NCBI GenBank assembly: GCA_031002005.1
Contig: CM061921.1
Coordinates: 125,270,597 to 125,334,596, forward strand
Direction: 5' to 3'
From: Vandiemenella viatica
Lineage: Eukaryota > Arthropoda > Insecta > Orthoptera > Morabidae
Length of the DNA stretch: 64,000 bases
Each line of letters opens with the position of its first letter. The first letter of the stretch is position 1. The notes below the pieces were generated by a model. It was not told the DNA's origin. It saw only the letters and a list, made by a program, of their open reading frames with translations, and did no database searches. Positions 41,601 to 53,838 of the stretch are shown one piece after another. Position numbers and translations under genes: made by a program.

Positions 41601-42960
41601 TTGGTCTGCCAATGCCCAACCCCTATCCCTCCTTCCACCCCCTTCATTTTTGTCAATGTTCTTTATAAAAAGCAACAGTCGACACCGTTTGACCGATTAC
41701 CATGAAAGTTGGCACTTATTTGTATTTTTTTACGAAGAAGGTTTCTGACAAAAGATATCCCAAATCTACCGCTTCTCCCCACTAAACCACTTAATTTTTA
41801 CACAAATCCACAGTTTTTATCCGGTTTAGATAGAACTTAGCACACTTTTACCATAAAACAAAGATAAAAATAATGTCAGCTTTTGGTTTGCAAAACTGAA
41901 CCCTTCTTCCCGTTTCCACCCCATTGATTTTAGACAATTTTCTTTTTAAAAAGCTGTAGTCGATGCCATTTGACCGATCTTTATGAAAGTTGGAACATAT
42001 ATGTACAGTTTTATGCAGACGATTTCTGACCAAAAAATCCAATATCTACCGTAGCTCCACCTTTACACACCTTAATCTTTGTACAAACCTACATTTTAAT
42101 CCGACTTAGGTGGAACTTCACATGTGTATACTTTAAATTAAAGAGAAAAAGAAAAATACTGTCCACATTACTTTCACAAAAAAGCAAACCCTATCCCCCT
42201 TTCTACCCCTTTAATTACTGTCAGTATTCTTTATATATGATTTTGAAGGAAGTATGCACATGTAAACTTCAAAACAAATAGAAAAATCCTGTCTACATTT
42301 GGTTTAGAGAAGCCAAACCCCTCGCCCCCTTTCCATCTCCTTTCTCTACACAAATTTACAGTTTCTATAGGATTCTGAAAGAAATTTGTACACATATACT
42401 TTAAAATATACAGAACAATTGTATTTGAACTTGGTTGCAGAAGCCCAACTCCTCTTCCCTTCTACTCCAATCCCTCCTAATTTCCAATGTTCTTTATAGA
42501 TAACAACAGTTCTTTTTCAGATTTCCATGGAACACTGCACATGTATACTTGAAAACAAAGAGAAACATAATGTCTACATTCTTCTTTCAAAACCCAACCG
42601 CTCACTCCCTTACCCCATTTAATTTTTGCAAATGTTCTTTACACAAAGCTAAAGTTTTTATCAGTTTTCGATTCAACTTTACACACGTATACTTTAAAAC
42701 AAAGAGAAAAATACTGTCCACACTAGCTTTACAAAAACCAAACTACTCTTCGCCTGTTCACCCCTTAATTGTTTGTAATACAGAACTGCAGTTTTTATCT
42801 GATATCAATAGAAACTTACACACATATAATTTAATTCAATCAGAAAAGACAGTATTCATTTGGTATACAAAAGCACAATCCCTCTTTCCCTGTACACCCA
42901 CCCCTTTTAATTTCTTACGTTCTTTACAAAAATCCACAGTTTGAAATCCCGTCAAAATCA
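38640..42960 (+). repeat. Satellite-like tandem array, about 275-bp dimers changing to about 138-bp monomers
   Basis: Half-unit A is marked by ACATGTATACTTTAAAA-type words at about 38824, 41291, 41559, 41841, 42120, 42257, 42389, 42538, 42682 and 42819. Half-unit B is marked by GACCGATTACCATGAAAGTT-type words between the first A words. Spacing is 268-286 bp up to 42120, then 132-149 bp, with B no longer present. The array is interrupted by the LINE at 39046-41226; subtracting it leaves a 286-bp spacing across the insertion. No coding potential. Confidence 0.85.
39046..41226 (+). pseudogene. CR1/jockey-group LINE inserted in the satellite
   Basis: Starts in the end of the endonuclease (LFSDLNIEQLVTEPTRC, GINDHKAVIASVKL), then the linker (HVKNAMREAFNDFRCNSLSK), APGPDGIPVRVFSEYAEEIE, VKKGDRRDPRNYQPISLTSV, NQLGLRKNRSCETQL, a damaged motif A/B, motif C as FAYDALIYREV (first Asp of FADD changed to Tyr) and an intact C-terminal frame (DSLKYLGVTVQSNMKWDLHI, HPHLEYCCGIWELYRKG). 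It closes with PPTYLGRND-type and SVRDWN-type sequence and a short TGTAGATGTAGAT tail. Same family as the 35.6-37.6 kb copy. 5'-truncated, with stops near 39655, 40262 and 40590. Confidence 0.88.
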
Positions 42961-43420
42961 GTTAAGCTATTTTTAAGTCATGGAAGAATATTCATAAAAT
43001 AAATGTGTCCTAATGTCTCAATATTTACATGAGATTTCAACTTGGACCTCAGGCTTTCACGTTGTGAAAACGGATTGTAAATCTATATTTTCTGTGTGAT
43101 GTTGGAACAAACAAATATATCCCAGAACCAGATTTGTGTATGTGGTATGAAATAATGCCCAGATGTTACATGTTTCGATTATCTAGCAGCAGCTTTAACA
43201 GATTTTATGATTAGGTCGAAACCCAAATTTAAACTGACATCCCTTAACACAGCATTCAATTCACCCTGTTCTGGAAGTTTTTGAGGTATATAAAGACAGT
43301 TTTTTTTAATGTAAGCGCTTTAACAACTGAGCTTCCAGGAAGTTCGCAAAATGAGAATTGCTGTGGCATATTTAAAATAAAAAACAAACCATAACACCAC
43401 TACAAATTTAAAAATAATAT
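42961..43420. other. Intergenic, nothing recognised
   Basis: AT-rich link between the satellite and the foldback repeat. No signal. Confidence 0.4.
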
Positions 43421-44137
43421 AATTGTTTTGAAAAAATAAAATCCACCTTCAAAAAAAGCACACTAAGAATTTTAAAATAACTTTATACCTTGCTTAGAAG
43501 AAAGTAAATCTAAATGGATAATGTTTTACATTACTGTTATTAAAATTTTTACATTAATTAGTTATTTTTGGAATCGGTGCCAGCTAAAGCATGAAAACAA
43601 AAAGATGAAAACAATAATTAATAACAATAATGCATAAAAAGTCATGTTAATACTTACCTACAATTAATGCTAGAAACGTTTCAACAAAACTGAAAAATAC
43701 AGATGATACGCCGATATTATACTAACTGTAAAGTGTTTACTGCATGATGCAGCCTACCAACTGACACTGTAGATCCAGAGATATGCCTGGACGACTAACG
43801 AGATCGAGCCTCAGATTAAAATACTGTCTAATTTGTTTCCCTAAATTGTCTACAGCAATAACAATATCTGCCTCACTACATGCTGTGAAATATTCAGTAT
43901 TTTTGTTCGCACTCCCCGTTTCGCCTCGAACACCAAATAAAGTTCAGTAATTCGATCTTCGCGATGTGACAGCTCGCACTTACTACAAAAATAACTAATT
44001 AGTGTAAAAATTTCAATAACAGTAATGTAAAATATTGTCCATTTAGATTTACTTTCTTCTAAGCAAGGTATAAAGATATTTTAAAAATTTTTAGTGTGCT
44101 TTTTTTGATGGTGGTTTTTAATTTTTATTAAACAATT
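43421..44137. repeat. Inverted repeat, about 150-bp arms (MITE/foldback-like)
   Basis: Arms 43421-43570 and 43986-44137 are reverse complements with few mismatches. Both contain AAAAAAAGCACACTAA, CTTTATACCTTGCTTAGAAG and AAAGTAAATCTAAATGGA in matching order. A 415-bp spacer separates them. No transposase and no clear target duplication. Confidence 0.85.
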
Positions 44138-44684
44138 ATTTTATGTATCTTATTTTCTTTTATATAGATTATTAACGTAGTTCTCGGTCATAGAATAGCC
44201 AAAACCGTAAATTTGAAATTTTTTACTGTCTGTTCACAAATCATGCAAAAACTAATGGAAGGATTTTAGCAAAATTACACACAGTGAATTGTTATGTGAT
44301 AGGTTAATATATATGTTGCTTTTATCCCGGTAATGTTCAAAGTCCAATATCATTCAGAGTCAAAAATGGTCAATTTTGACATTTTTGTAGTTCTATTCGC
44401 TACGCTAAAGCTGATGGACGCATTTTAACTAAGCTTCGTCTAGTGATAGCTTATTTAATCAATTAACCTACAGCGTAGTTTTTTCTATCTCAATAACATA
44501 TTTGTCTATGATACAAAAACCAAAGACGTAAATTTTGGAATCTTGGCATCACACAAGAACTATTAGATGGATTTCACCGAAACTGCACCTAAAGACTGTT
44601 TAAATAATTATTTTTTCCCCCGATTAGTGCCATATTTCGTCCATTATAGAGAGGCCAAACCATAAATTTTGGAGTGTTTGTATG
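44138..44684. repeat. Diverged repeats of about 150-190 bp
   Basis: Three loosely similar blocks contain CCGTAAATTTGAAATTTT-like, ACTAATGGAAGGATTTTAGC-like and AAACTGCAC-like words near 44190-44300, 44385-44450 and 44520-44590. These match the segment near 38455-38560. Too degraded for a firm unit length. Confidence 0.45.
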
Positions 44685-44875
44685 CGCAGTAGCCGATCTA
44701 CAAATTTTCCGAGCTGGGGCAAAAACTTGAGATTGCCGCCCTTAATCATTTATTTGCTACCAGGGGCAGTATGGAGCTATTCATTGATTTTTCCAATCTC
44801 TTGAAGTTGCCGCCCAGGGCAAAACGCCCCGGTTTGCCCCCCCCCCCCCCCGCTACCCTACTAGATCCGGCACTG
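44685..44875. mobile_element. 191-bp hAT-like MITE
   Basis: Inner terminal repeats CAGTAGCCGATCTA (44687-44700) and TAGATCCGGCACTG (44862-44875). Flanking 8-mers TTTGTATG (44677-44684) and TTTGTGTG (44876-44883) agree in 7 of 8 positions, as expected for an aged hAT target duplication. It includes a C-run at 44837-44851 and is noncoding. Confidence 0.6.
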
Positions 44876-44883
44876 TTTGTGTG

Positions 44884-46390
44884 CTCGGATAAAGCAAAGA
44901 CCAACCATTTCGACAAAACATAACATAGTGACAGCTTGCTTTATGTTCAATGTGACATCGACATTTTGAGAAATAAAATAGCGTTCTCTAATTTAAATGT
45001 TTGGCGATAGAATCTATCAGTTTAATGCAGTCTGACGCAAGTATTTTCGCAGTTGAAATATTTACCACAGTTGAGTACAATGATGTCCAGAGAAATTTGC
45101 GGGCAATGCTGGCACAGATATACATAATAACTTACAGTTCAAATTCCTTTTTTAATTATTTTTACTCTGCTCACAGTTTTTACTGAATTTTGTAAATCAT
45201 TACACCATTTGTATCTATTGTTAATAAGTTAGTAATGAAAAATCATGACGAACGTAATTATGTATATTGCTTTTGTTCTATTCTCAAACCACATTTCATT
45301 GATATTCATCTCTAAAATTCGTACAAACTTTTAGTAAATTAATGGTGGTAATTTGCAATGGGGATACAAAAAAATTGTCCTGTTTTCCACGTGAACGAAG
45401 TCAAGGACACTGATTGTGTTATAGCATAAATATGATGGTTGCAATCAAGAAAATCTATGGCCTTCCCATATTTGTACAAAACAGTTTAAATTTTGCAGCA
45501 TGAAAACTGATAGCTAAATCAAAATAAGTGCGTTTGTAATGTTTAAAATAAGGAACATGTGGCGGTTCGCTGTGGGTTTCTTCTGGTTACTAATTAGTTT
45601 TAATAGTCAACGAACAACTTAAATTACTAATGCATACGTGAAAATAGGTTCTGAAAGATGAATATATGGCCGCTAGTGAAACATCCACTTTAATAATTCA
45701 CTTTAATTAATTTCAGAGAAGGTACCTCAAAGAATGAAAGAGGGTAAGTTTAATAGTCAACACTTTTGATGGAACTCAGAAGCAAATCAGTAACTTCGGT
45801 ATATCCCAAATAACTGGTTCTAGTTGGAAACGAAACTCACTTAACCATATTTTTTAGCCAAAATCAATCCATTTAACACACGCTCGGTAAATAATAGTTG
45901 AGCCTATTAGAAAACTATGTAGACAAATAAGATAAATTCACTCGTAAGTGCTTGCGGATTCAGACTAACTGGAGTATTCCTTCCGACACTACCGCATATC
46001 TTACAACGCTTGGCGCCACCTCGCCGGTGATTCTCCGAACTAAAGAAACCAATCAGGAAACCATTACTTCTTAAATACCGTACATGAATGCAATACGAAT
46101 TAAACCAAGAAATATTGTCCTATTCTTGTAAGGATGATAAGTGAGTTAAATTACAAAAACAGAAAACGAATGTAGCGCGTAAACTCCTAAATAAACAAGA
46201 TCTAGGCAATGTTCTGTTACCAGTCAATAGAAACTCGCCATCATGACGTCATTGCCCTTACCTTAAAAGCATTGATTCCTTCACTAAATAATCGTTATTG
46301 AACTCAGATGAAGTACTAATTATTAACAACTCCAAACGTTTTTATAAACATGAACCTATGTTCTTAATGTATATATATATGTATATATTA
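44884..46390. other. Intergenic, nothing recognised
   Basis: AT-rich. Contains a short (AT)n/(GTAT) run near 46370-46390. No gene or repeat assigned. Confidence 0.4.
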
Positions 46391-46950
46391 GCGTGTGTCC
46401 CTATATTTCATTATGCAGCCACAACTACCTAGCGCAGACAACTGGTGTTTGTCTCAAGTCTCGCATACTTCACTACGTTGGCTGTATGTCGGTAACTGTG
46501 GGGAAGTGGGAGAAATGATGGTTGAAAGTGGTCGTTTTGGGGCATTTTCATATTTTGACCAAACACGTGTGTCTCCCTACATTTCACTTTCCAGCCACAA
46601 CTACCTAGCGCAGACGACTGGCGTGTGTGTGTGTGTGTGGTATTAACATCGAGTCTTTCATCGTGCACTATTGTGATTGCATGTCGGTAGCTGGGAGGGA
46701 GTAGGAGATATGATGGTTAAAAGTGGTCGAACTAGGGATTTTTCATATTTCGACCAAAGATATGTGTGTCCCCATATTCCAATTTGCAGTCACAATAACC
46801 TTGCAGGGACCACTTGTGTTTGTGTGTGGTAGTAGCCTGGAGTCTCCCATCGTGCACTGTATTGACTGCATGTCGGTAGTTGTAGCGGCGTGGGAGATAT
46901 GGTGGTTGAAAATGGTTGACAGAAGGCATTTTTTTACTTCAACCAAAGTG
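46391..46950 (+). repeat. Tandem repeat, three copies of about 175-195 bp
   Basis: Copies begin near 46391, 46565 and 46759 with TGTGTCCCTATATTTCA, TGTGTCTCCCTACATTTCA and TGTGTCCCCATATTCCA. Each carries CAGCCACAACTACCTAGCGC-like, GCATGTCGGTAGCTG-like, GATGGTTGAAAGTGG-like and TTTTCATATTTTGACCAAA-like words in order. The second copy has a (GT)n expansion near 46622-46640. Noncoding. Confidence 0.85.
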
Positions 46951-49900
46951 TTCTAAAAAAACTTTGAAAACTTCTAGGATGTACCACGGTGTTATTGAAT
47001 GTACTAAAATGTTTTAGGATATTATTGAATAATGTTCTAGAATACGCAAAATTTTCAGCTTTTTCAGCTATTAACAAATATAATGAAATTTATATGCAAT
47101 ATATTTAGTGTGTGAACCGATTTTGATGGGACTTTGGCTGGTTTCTGATTTGGCGTGGAGTGACCTTGATTACATTTTACCCTGGAAATATTTAAGGTTC
47201 AGTGCGAAAACATAAACAAACGTCAAAATTCTTGACAAACACGAAGTCGTGGTAACCACCTAGTTTAAAACATAATTAAAAAAATCTATAGATACTCAAC
47301 CTCTCATACAACTAACCAAACTTAACGAACCCTCTTAAAAAAGAATGAAATCCTTGTTAGCATAATAGATTTTTGAGCACTATTAGCAATGACATTACCA
47401 GATTTACTAATTTACAGTTGATAGTATATAATAATGATAGTTAATAATGAAATTCTTTATATTAATCTGAAATCGTAACCAAATGATTTTGAACCATCGC
47501 CCAACTAAAACGTCTAAAAATATGTTTTAATTGTGTATTTAATATTAAAAACACTGATTTTAAAGTAAACTCCGAATACTGTATATGCTTTTATTCTGTC
47601 GTACCTATGAGTCAACATAGGAAAGCATTTTCCTCTCTACTTCATTCAATAATGTCCAAAAACAACGTTTAATGCAAATTATTCCACTCAGTCTCAAATC
47701 GGAGTGAAATTAGAGAATATCGATTCAACTTGTTTCGCGTAGATCGGACAACAAAACGATCCGAAGTCATAGCTGCCTTTGATCTATCAGCGGTGTAGTA
47801 TACTCACTGGAGATGCCGTCAGACTATAGATCGAAAGGTCTCTCTGGTTTGAATTCCAATCTCGAGCTGTCACTCATTCAATATTATGTAGCTATTGGTA
47901 CCATTCATTAATGTCTTTCTAACCCGTATATTTAGTGTCAGCACGTATTTCTATCTTCTATAATACATATTTTATTTACGCCTCAACCGCTTTTACCATA
48001 TGTAACCAAATAAAAATTTGTATATAATTTTTTTTGTAATGTTTTACAAAGCACTAAATAATAGTATACAGTTTCCACGTGGTTTTTTTCCAGTTAAAAA
48101 AATCATTCAGCTTTCGTAAATGTTACGGTGAATGGTTGCAGTATTTCATGAAAAATATGGTCCCAAAGAAGAATGAGGAAATCGGCGATGGTGTTTTAAA
48201 TGAACCTTACTTGCCCGGAGTGATATTGGGAACCTGTAATCTGGATGTCGCATTCTCAGTGCCATACTGTAGTGAACCCGGAGTAAGGATTGCCACCAGT
48301 TACTATTACTCTCTATCATTAAAAAAAAATTTTACATATAAAATATCTTGTTCAGTTTTGCCTGGGCGCCATGGAAGGAGTCCTTCCATAATTTTCAATT
48401 AACATTTAGAAATGCAATTACTTGTTTTACTATAAGGAAAATTATTTTAATTTATCTACTGACCACTTACATTTATTGTTATCAATATATGAAAAGGTGA
48501 TTGCATTGACTAACAAATGTAACAAGATTTAAATCTATATAATGAAAATTGATTAAATGAACAATTAAATGATAGAACATGAACAAAGTCCGACTAACTC
48601 AAAATCAGAGAGCACAAGTTTCTACAAGTTTTCGTTTTCGGGTACATGCGCCACACTTTGCCTCGGTTTGTTCTGGCGGAGTAAAATTGTGTATTTACCA
48701 TCCAGTTGACGTTTATGTTGAAGTCGGCGCTGTCCGGATCTTCTCGAATTTCTGCGCGCAACACACACAAAACAAAATTTTATCGTCGCACTGTGTTTAA
48801 TACTGGATGATCATTTGCTTTGGAGCACATTAGATTATTATTCTTTCGAACGGCGTCTCACTGGCCAGCTGCAGTCTTCTCCTCAAAACGAGGGTTTTAC
48901 AATGAAACAAAAAACAAAACTAGTCTGAACTTATTATCAATTAATGGAGTTATCCCTCCATGCATGCACATACACAATCCTCTCACTTCACGCACCGCTC
49001 GCACGGGGCGGACTGTCCCCACTGAAGGAATGTGGTCCGCTTATCTCCTCTCCCATCTCCAAACACCTGCACTCAAAGGGTGCCGCGATGGTTGCACTGC
49101 GAAATACTCTCTCCTCTCACACCGACAAACGCTTGCTTATACAAATTTGAAGCTTCCGCGAGCGGACCGCTTCATTACCCTGGCTGTTCGTTTTTTACGA
49201 AGTTGCATCAGCACACTTCGTAAACATCCTTTTGCTACGTCACCCATATTATCAGTTCACTGAGTGATTTCACGCCCAGTCATTTGCAATGGTAATTGTT
49301 TATTACTCAATATGAAGCGTCTCGGACAGATACCGCTTCAATACCCGAACATAATGCGGAATAAGGAAAATAGATAACTTTTAGTATTTTTCTGCAAATG
49401 GTATGATGAATAATAATGTAATTTGTTACTGTGATTGTAGTATTTTGAAAGTAACTTACAACATTTTCACATTTCAATTCATACTGATAAACTCAAAGTT
49501 TCCCTTTCTGACAACAGGCTGGAAAAAAGCAATCTCCTGGTTGTTAGTGGTTGACAAGCAAGCATAAGACAGACATCCATAATGTGACTCCAGTCAGTTT
49601 TCTTTGATTACAACAAAGATGATGAGATAGTTAGGTACCTGACAAATGTAACCAGACCAGTTGTGCCCAGATTAAGAAACATTCAGCCAAACGTTACCCT
49701 ATGCTTTCCAACTAAATCAGTGAGGTCCAGCCATGCGTGTCTATAGGATCTCATGGCTCAATAATGTCTGTTTATTATATAATTCTTCAACTCATGTTCA
49801 ACTAGGACATACCATGTGGTAGACCACGTGGGGAAGTACAGGAAATATTATTTCACCTGTCGGCGGCCAACATCACAGTTCGCCAGTCGCGATCTAACAC

Positions 49901-50519
49901 GCGAGTCAGATTCTGTCCCCTGCAAAGACAGCCACGACGGACCATCCACATAACACCAACGATTGCTCTGCCACCATTCATCAAGCAGCGCCTCGGCTGC
50001 TAGTAGAACTGATTTTTCTGCCCCAAACTCCCAAACGATTCTACATAAACAGCCTTAATGGCAGTTTTATTCGCATTCCGGGCACATTAATTGCTTCAGT
50101 GACGGATTGATGACCCTCTCGCTTGCCGGAAGGAACATTCTCTAATTGAAGGAGCTAAGTCCTGTCTGCGAAGCGTGAAACTAGTGTTCGATATGAAAAG
50201 TATATATTTGTTAGTGAAACGTGTAGTCTATGAGGCGGCGATTGGGGACCATGATTCGCCTAGAAGATAGATGATTGCGAAAAACCGCCTAAAAGTCGCA
50301 CGGTACGTAGGGCACAGGACTCTGACCCAACCCCCCTCAAAAAAGATCAGTTCGCGATTTAAAGATGTTGTAATAAATAAATTATATGCTTGACTGAGGT
50401 TTCATTGTCATCATCACAAGCTGGCATTCGATTTCGAGTATGAGGGTGTTTTAAGATATTGTTTGGTAGGTAAGGGGGTCAGGGATTGGAATAAATAACC
50501 AAGAGAGAGGATGAATGGT
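46951..50519. other. Intergenic with faint repeat traces
   Basis: Near 47200-47275 the sequence AACATAAACAAACGTCAAAATT followed by GACAAACACGAAGTCG and GTAACCACCTAG looks like the reverse complement of the CTAGCTGG-type head at 63241. A tRNA-like stretch (GGTTTGAATTCC B box) lies at about 47790-47872. The 48570-49260 stretch is richer in GC than its surroundings but not recognisable. No gene supported. Confidence 0.4.
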
Positions 50520-51318
50520 TTACCAAAAACACTGAAATAATTTAAAGTTAAAATTTGTAGAGATCAAAAGTAGGAGGGCACAGGAAAGGGTGGAAGTGGG
50601 TGTGTAGGGAAATTGCCACCGGAGCAAGAGCTCCATCGCAATTAAATTAAGGTTTCTTCCAGCCGGGGGAATAGACAAAAGGGAATAATTACGCACTATT
50701 TCGGGTGTGTGGTGGAGATAGAATGATGTTAGCGCGGGTCCACAGCCACTGACTACTCGCCCAGCCGAGCGCACACCCACTCCCCAGAGACTGGCACTGC
50801 CTGCAGTCGGCTCTTCCAATGCCGTGTTGCCTCGCCCTGACCAGATTTTCGGAACAATGCGCTACTGTATCCCCACAATTATAGAGGCTCCATGGAGGCA
50901 GCAAGAGCCTGGTGGGCAACACTTTCCTTCAGCAGCAGCCAGACCCGACTAGCCGAGACACGGATTCCTTCGACATGACTACCACCTACAACGCCGTTTC
51001 CCTGCCACTTCCTAGCAACCAAGGTCTTACTGCGGGACATCGTGTCGAGGGTCACCGAATCACACAGATCCCGGCCCCTTGTGCTCCCCACTGGAACCAT
51101 GTCACTTGAAGCAACTCGTCATCATCCCTCCGGGCCGGAGGCAGTGGCACAGACTGCAGGGGCCGCTACTTCACCTGACTTTGATCCTGTTCTTCGAGTC
51201 AGCCACGATCTTCTGGCTCCGTTCTGCAAGCTCTCCGACCGACTTGGGCTGGTGGCAACATTCCACTGATCACCTATCCTATCGCAACAAGTAGAAACTC
51301 GGCACTGTAAGGAAACGA
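50520..51318. other. GC-rich unassigned segment upstream of the LTR element
   Basis: Clearly more GC-rich than neighbours and open in several short frames on both strands (99 codons minus at 50520-50819; 65-75 codons plus at 50912-51269), none with a recognisable domain. It is absent upstream of the 3' LTR, so it is not part of the LTR. Possibly a fragment of another element. Confidence 0.35.
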
Positions 51319-51570
51319 GGTTTCCCTACTTGTATGTACAATATTTATATTTCTTTGAAATGTCATCTGTGTCTACGATATAACTTTAGTTTGAGAAGAG
51401 TGTTATAGCAGCACTGACGGTGGATGTAGGTGAAACGGACCATCTTTGGTTTTTGTTGGTTGAATTCTGTTGTATTATTATTGGAGGCCGATAAATTCAT
51501 TAAGTACGAAGATATGAAAATAAACAGTATTACTGAATATTAAATTTATTAATATAAAAAGTCTCATAAA
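51319..51570 (+). repeat. 5' LTR
   Basis: Shares CCCTACTTGTATGTACAATA, CGATATAACTTTAGTTTGAG, GACGGTGGATGT, TTGTATTATTATTGGAGGCC and ACTGAATATTAAATTTATTA with the 3' LTR. Its exact start is uncertain because the first bases have diverged. Confidence 0.8.
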
Positions 51571-51588
51571 TGGCGCCGCGTGACTAAG
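51571..51588 (+). other. Candidate primer binding site
   Basis: TGGCGCCGCGTGACTAAG lies immediately after the 5' LTR. TGGCGCC is a usual start for a tRNA-primed minus-strand primer site; the tRNA species is not determined. Confidence 0.55.
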
Positions 51589-52207
51589 ACATAGAATTAA
51601 TTAACTAATTCTGTAATTAAAGAACCTGGCAGCTTTGGATGAGAAAGCAACTTTAAAAGTAGGATAAGAAAAACAATTTAAATTGACCGAAATAGTGACA
51701 AAGTGCAGTTAATTTCCAATAAAGACCGAAATTTTGTCAGATTTAAAGACGAAAATTTTATTGAAGTAAACGATACGAGTGAATTCCCTCAGTGAAGCAT
51801 AGTAATATAATTAAGTACAACACTGACTAAAATGAATAGTGAAAAATCAAATAACTATTAAAGTCTATTAATTGTGCAAATTAAAACTTTGCCTGGTTTC
51901 GCTGAAGTAAAAATGAGTAATATAAGAAGTGATTTTTCTTCTTCTAAAAACAGAGGGAATAAGATTATTTGGTGTTTCCTTTTAATGTAATTTTAAAATA
52001 TTGATTCATAAAAGAGTAGTCAATTACGCATCTTTGCATGTACGTGCATTAGACTTTAAGTGATTGATGTTAAATTTGTTTATGAACAGGTAGGATAATA
52101 TGTGTTATTCATGATGGTTTGGAAATTCTATACAGCGTTGCTTCTTCATTACTGCGTTGCTCACTGAGTTTAATTTTTACGATAATTGTATCGATTTTTT
52201 AAAAATA

Positions 52208-53425
52208 ATGGAGAGTAAAGTAAGTACCAGTGTACTTGATCAAAATGATAAAAATTTAAGGGTTTCGAGAAATGTAGACAGTGATATAGGTCGAGGTTAC
52301 GAGAAGCAAGATCGATTAGAACTTGAAGAGGATATTACTGGTATTTTTCATGACGTCCCAGTTACTAGTTTCACCGAAAAAGTATCACGGGGAAGAGAAT
52401 AGTTCCGTGGAAAAAATGCTAGCAATGATTCTGCATGAACAGCAGAGGATAGAACAAAAACAACAGGAAATGAAACGAGGACAGAAGAAGATGGAACTGA
52501 AGATGGCAAATATTTGTAAGAATCAACAGCAAACGTTAAAACCGTGGGAAAAAGAAAGAGATAAAATTTATTCCACAATGAATACTCAATTTGGACGCGT
52601 ATATGAACATATTTCTGAACGAGAAAAAATAATGCTGAGGGAGGTTCAAACCCTGGTAAGGTAAGAAATAAATAAATGGGAAGAGTCATCAAAGATAACA
52701 ATTGACAAGTAGGAAGAAGTCAACAGTGAAATTATCAACGACCACCAGGGGACCAAGCAAGAAATTTCGCAAGTATTAGAAACTGTAATAGAATTAGAAT
52801 GCGGAATAATAGACCTGAGTGGGGAAGTGGAAAATTACAAGGAGGTGGCTGAACAACAATGGATCAAATTGGGTCAACAATGTTAAGGCGGAAGAGCTCA
52901 GGGTACTGTCAATAATATAGTACAGTCGGTTCAAACAAAATTACCTGAATTGAAGTTTGTAGCTGGAGGAGAGTTACATCTATATGTATTAGTGGAAATA
53001 TATAGAAATTCATTTCCGAAACAATGGGTGGACGAAGAAAAAATTAAATACATTAAAATGATGGAGAATGAAGCTTTGGAATGGGCTTGCGAAGTCTATG
53101 GAGGTGACAAGAGTTATGAGGAATTTCTGCAGATTATTCTGAAGAAATATTGGTCCGACGAAAGACAGAGGCGAGTAAAATAAGAATTCCCTAACAGTGT
53201 ACCTTATAGAAGGCAATACGGCAGTTTAAGAAAATATTGTGAGAGACTATTGAAAAACATTAAATACCTATCATGTCCAATAGAAGAAGATGAAATACTG
53301 GAAACATTGGAACGGAAGATGCCACGGCAAGTACAGGAAAAAATGTTACTAATGAGATGGGACAACATTCAGGAATTCCTAGAAGGCGTGGAAAAGATAG
53401 ACAGGTGGAATGCAACAAATTAACG
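52208..53425 (+). pseudogene. Gag of the LTR element, frameshifted
   Basis: Pieces in order: an N-terminal acidic segment (MESKVSTSVLDQNDKNLRVS), a Lys/Gln-rich coiled-coil-like stretch (MLAMILHEQQRIEQKQQEMK), then the capsid-like core with EALEWACEVYGGDKSYEEFL, ILKKYWSDERQRRVK, YGSLRKYCERLLKNIKYL, RKMPRQVQEKMLLMRWDNIQ and EFLEGVEKIDRW. The F...YWS..RQ....F and SL..YCE.......L pattern is typical of Ty3/gypsy-type Gag. Frames break near 52400, 52663, 52880 and 53182. Confidence 0.75.
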
Positions 53426-53838
53426 ATAGTAGAATACATCTGGGCATAATGAGTTTGGGAATTATAACAATGGCAAAGGATACTAGCAGTACTCGTACCC
53501 AAGATATAACAAAAACAAGTGGAACACGAGGCGAAGTACAGGCGAAGCGCAATCGGTAACCGATCCAACGGGAGGTTTCTCGCACCAACGACAAGAAGAT
53601 AGCAAAAGGAATGGAGGAGAGAAAAAAAAGGTTTTAACAATGGAAGTAGTGAAAGATTACAGGGAGAAGATGAAAGAAGGCGAGAAGGGGAATAAAACAA
53701 GGGAAATTAAGCGCGGCTTTTGAAGCGGTCCGTTCTCAAGCCGGAAAGGTTAAAGGGCCAAGAACCACAAAACCAGCAAAACGGTGCAGGTTAATGAAGT
53801 TAGATTAAGAGACTAGTGATAGACACAAAAAAGTAATC

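Noticed and set aside
38640..42960. CRISPR-like array
   Set aside because: Repeats are contiguous and diverged, with no constant repeat and unique spacer pattern; the organism is a eukaryote.
50520..50819. 99-codon minus frame as a host exon
   Set aside because: No conserved motif and no convincing splice partner; listed only as an unassigned GC-rich block.
51306..51318. Earlier start of the 5' LTR at TGTAAGG
   Set aside because: Similarity to the 3' copy is weak there and would include the probable polypurine tract, so the LTR start was placed at about 51319.
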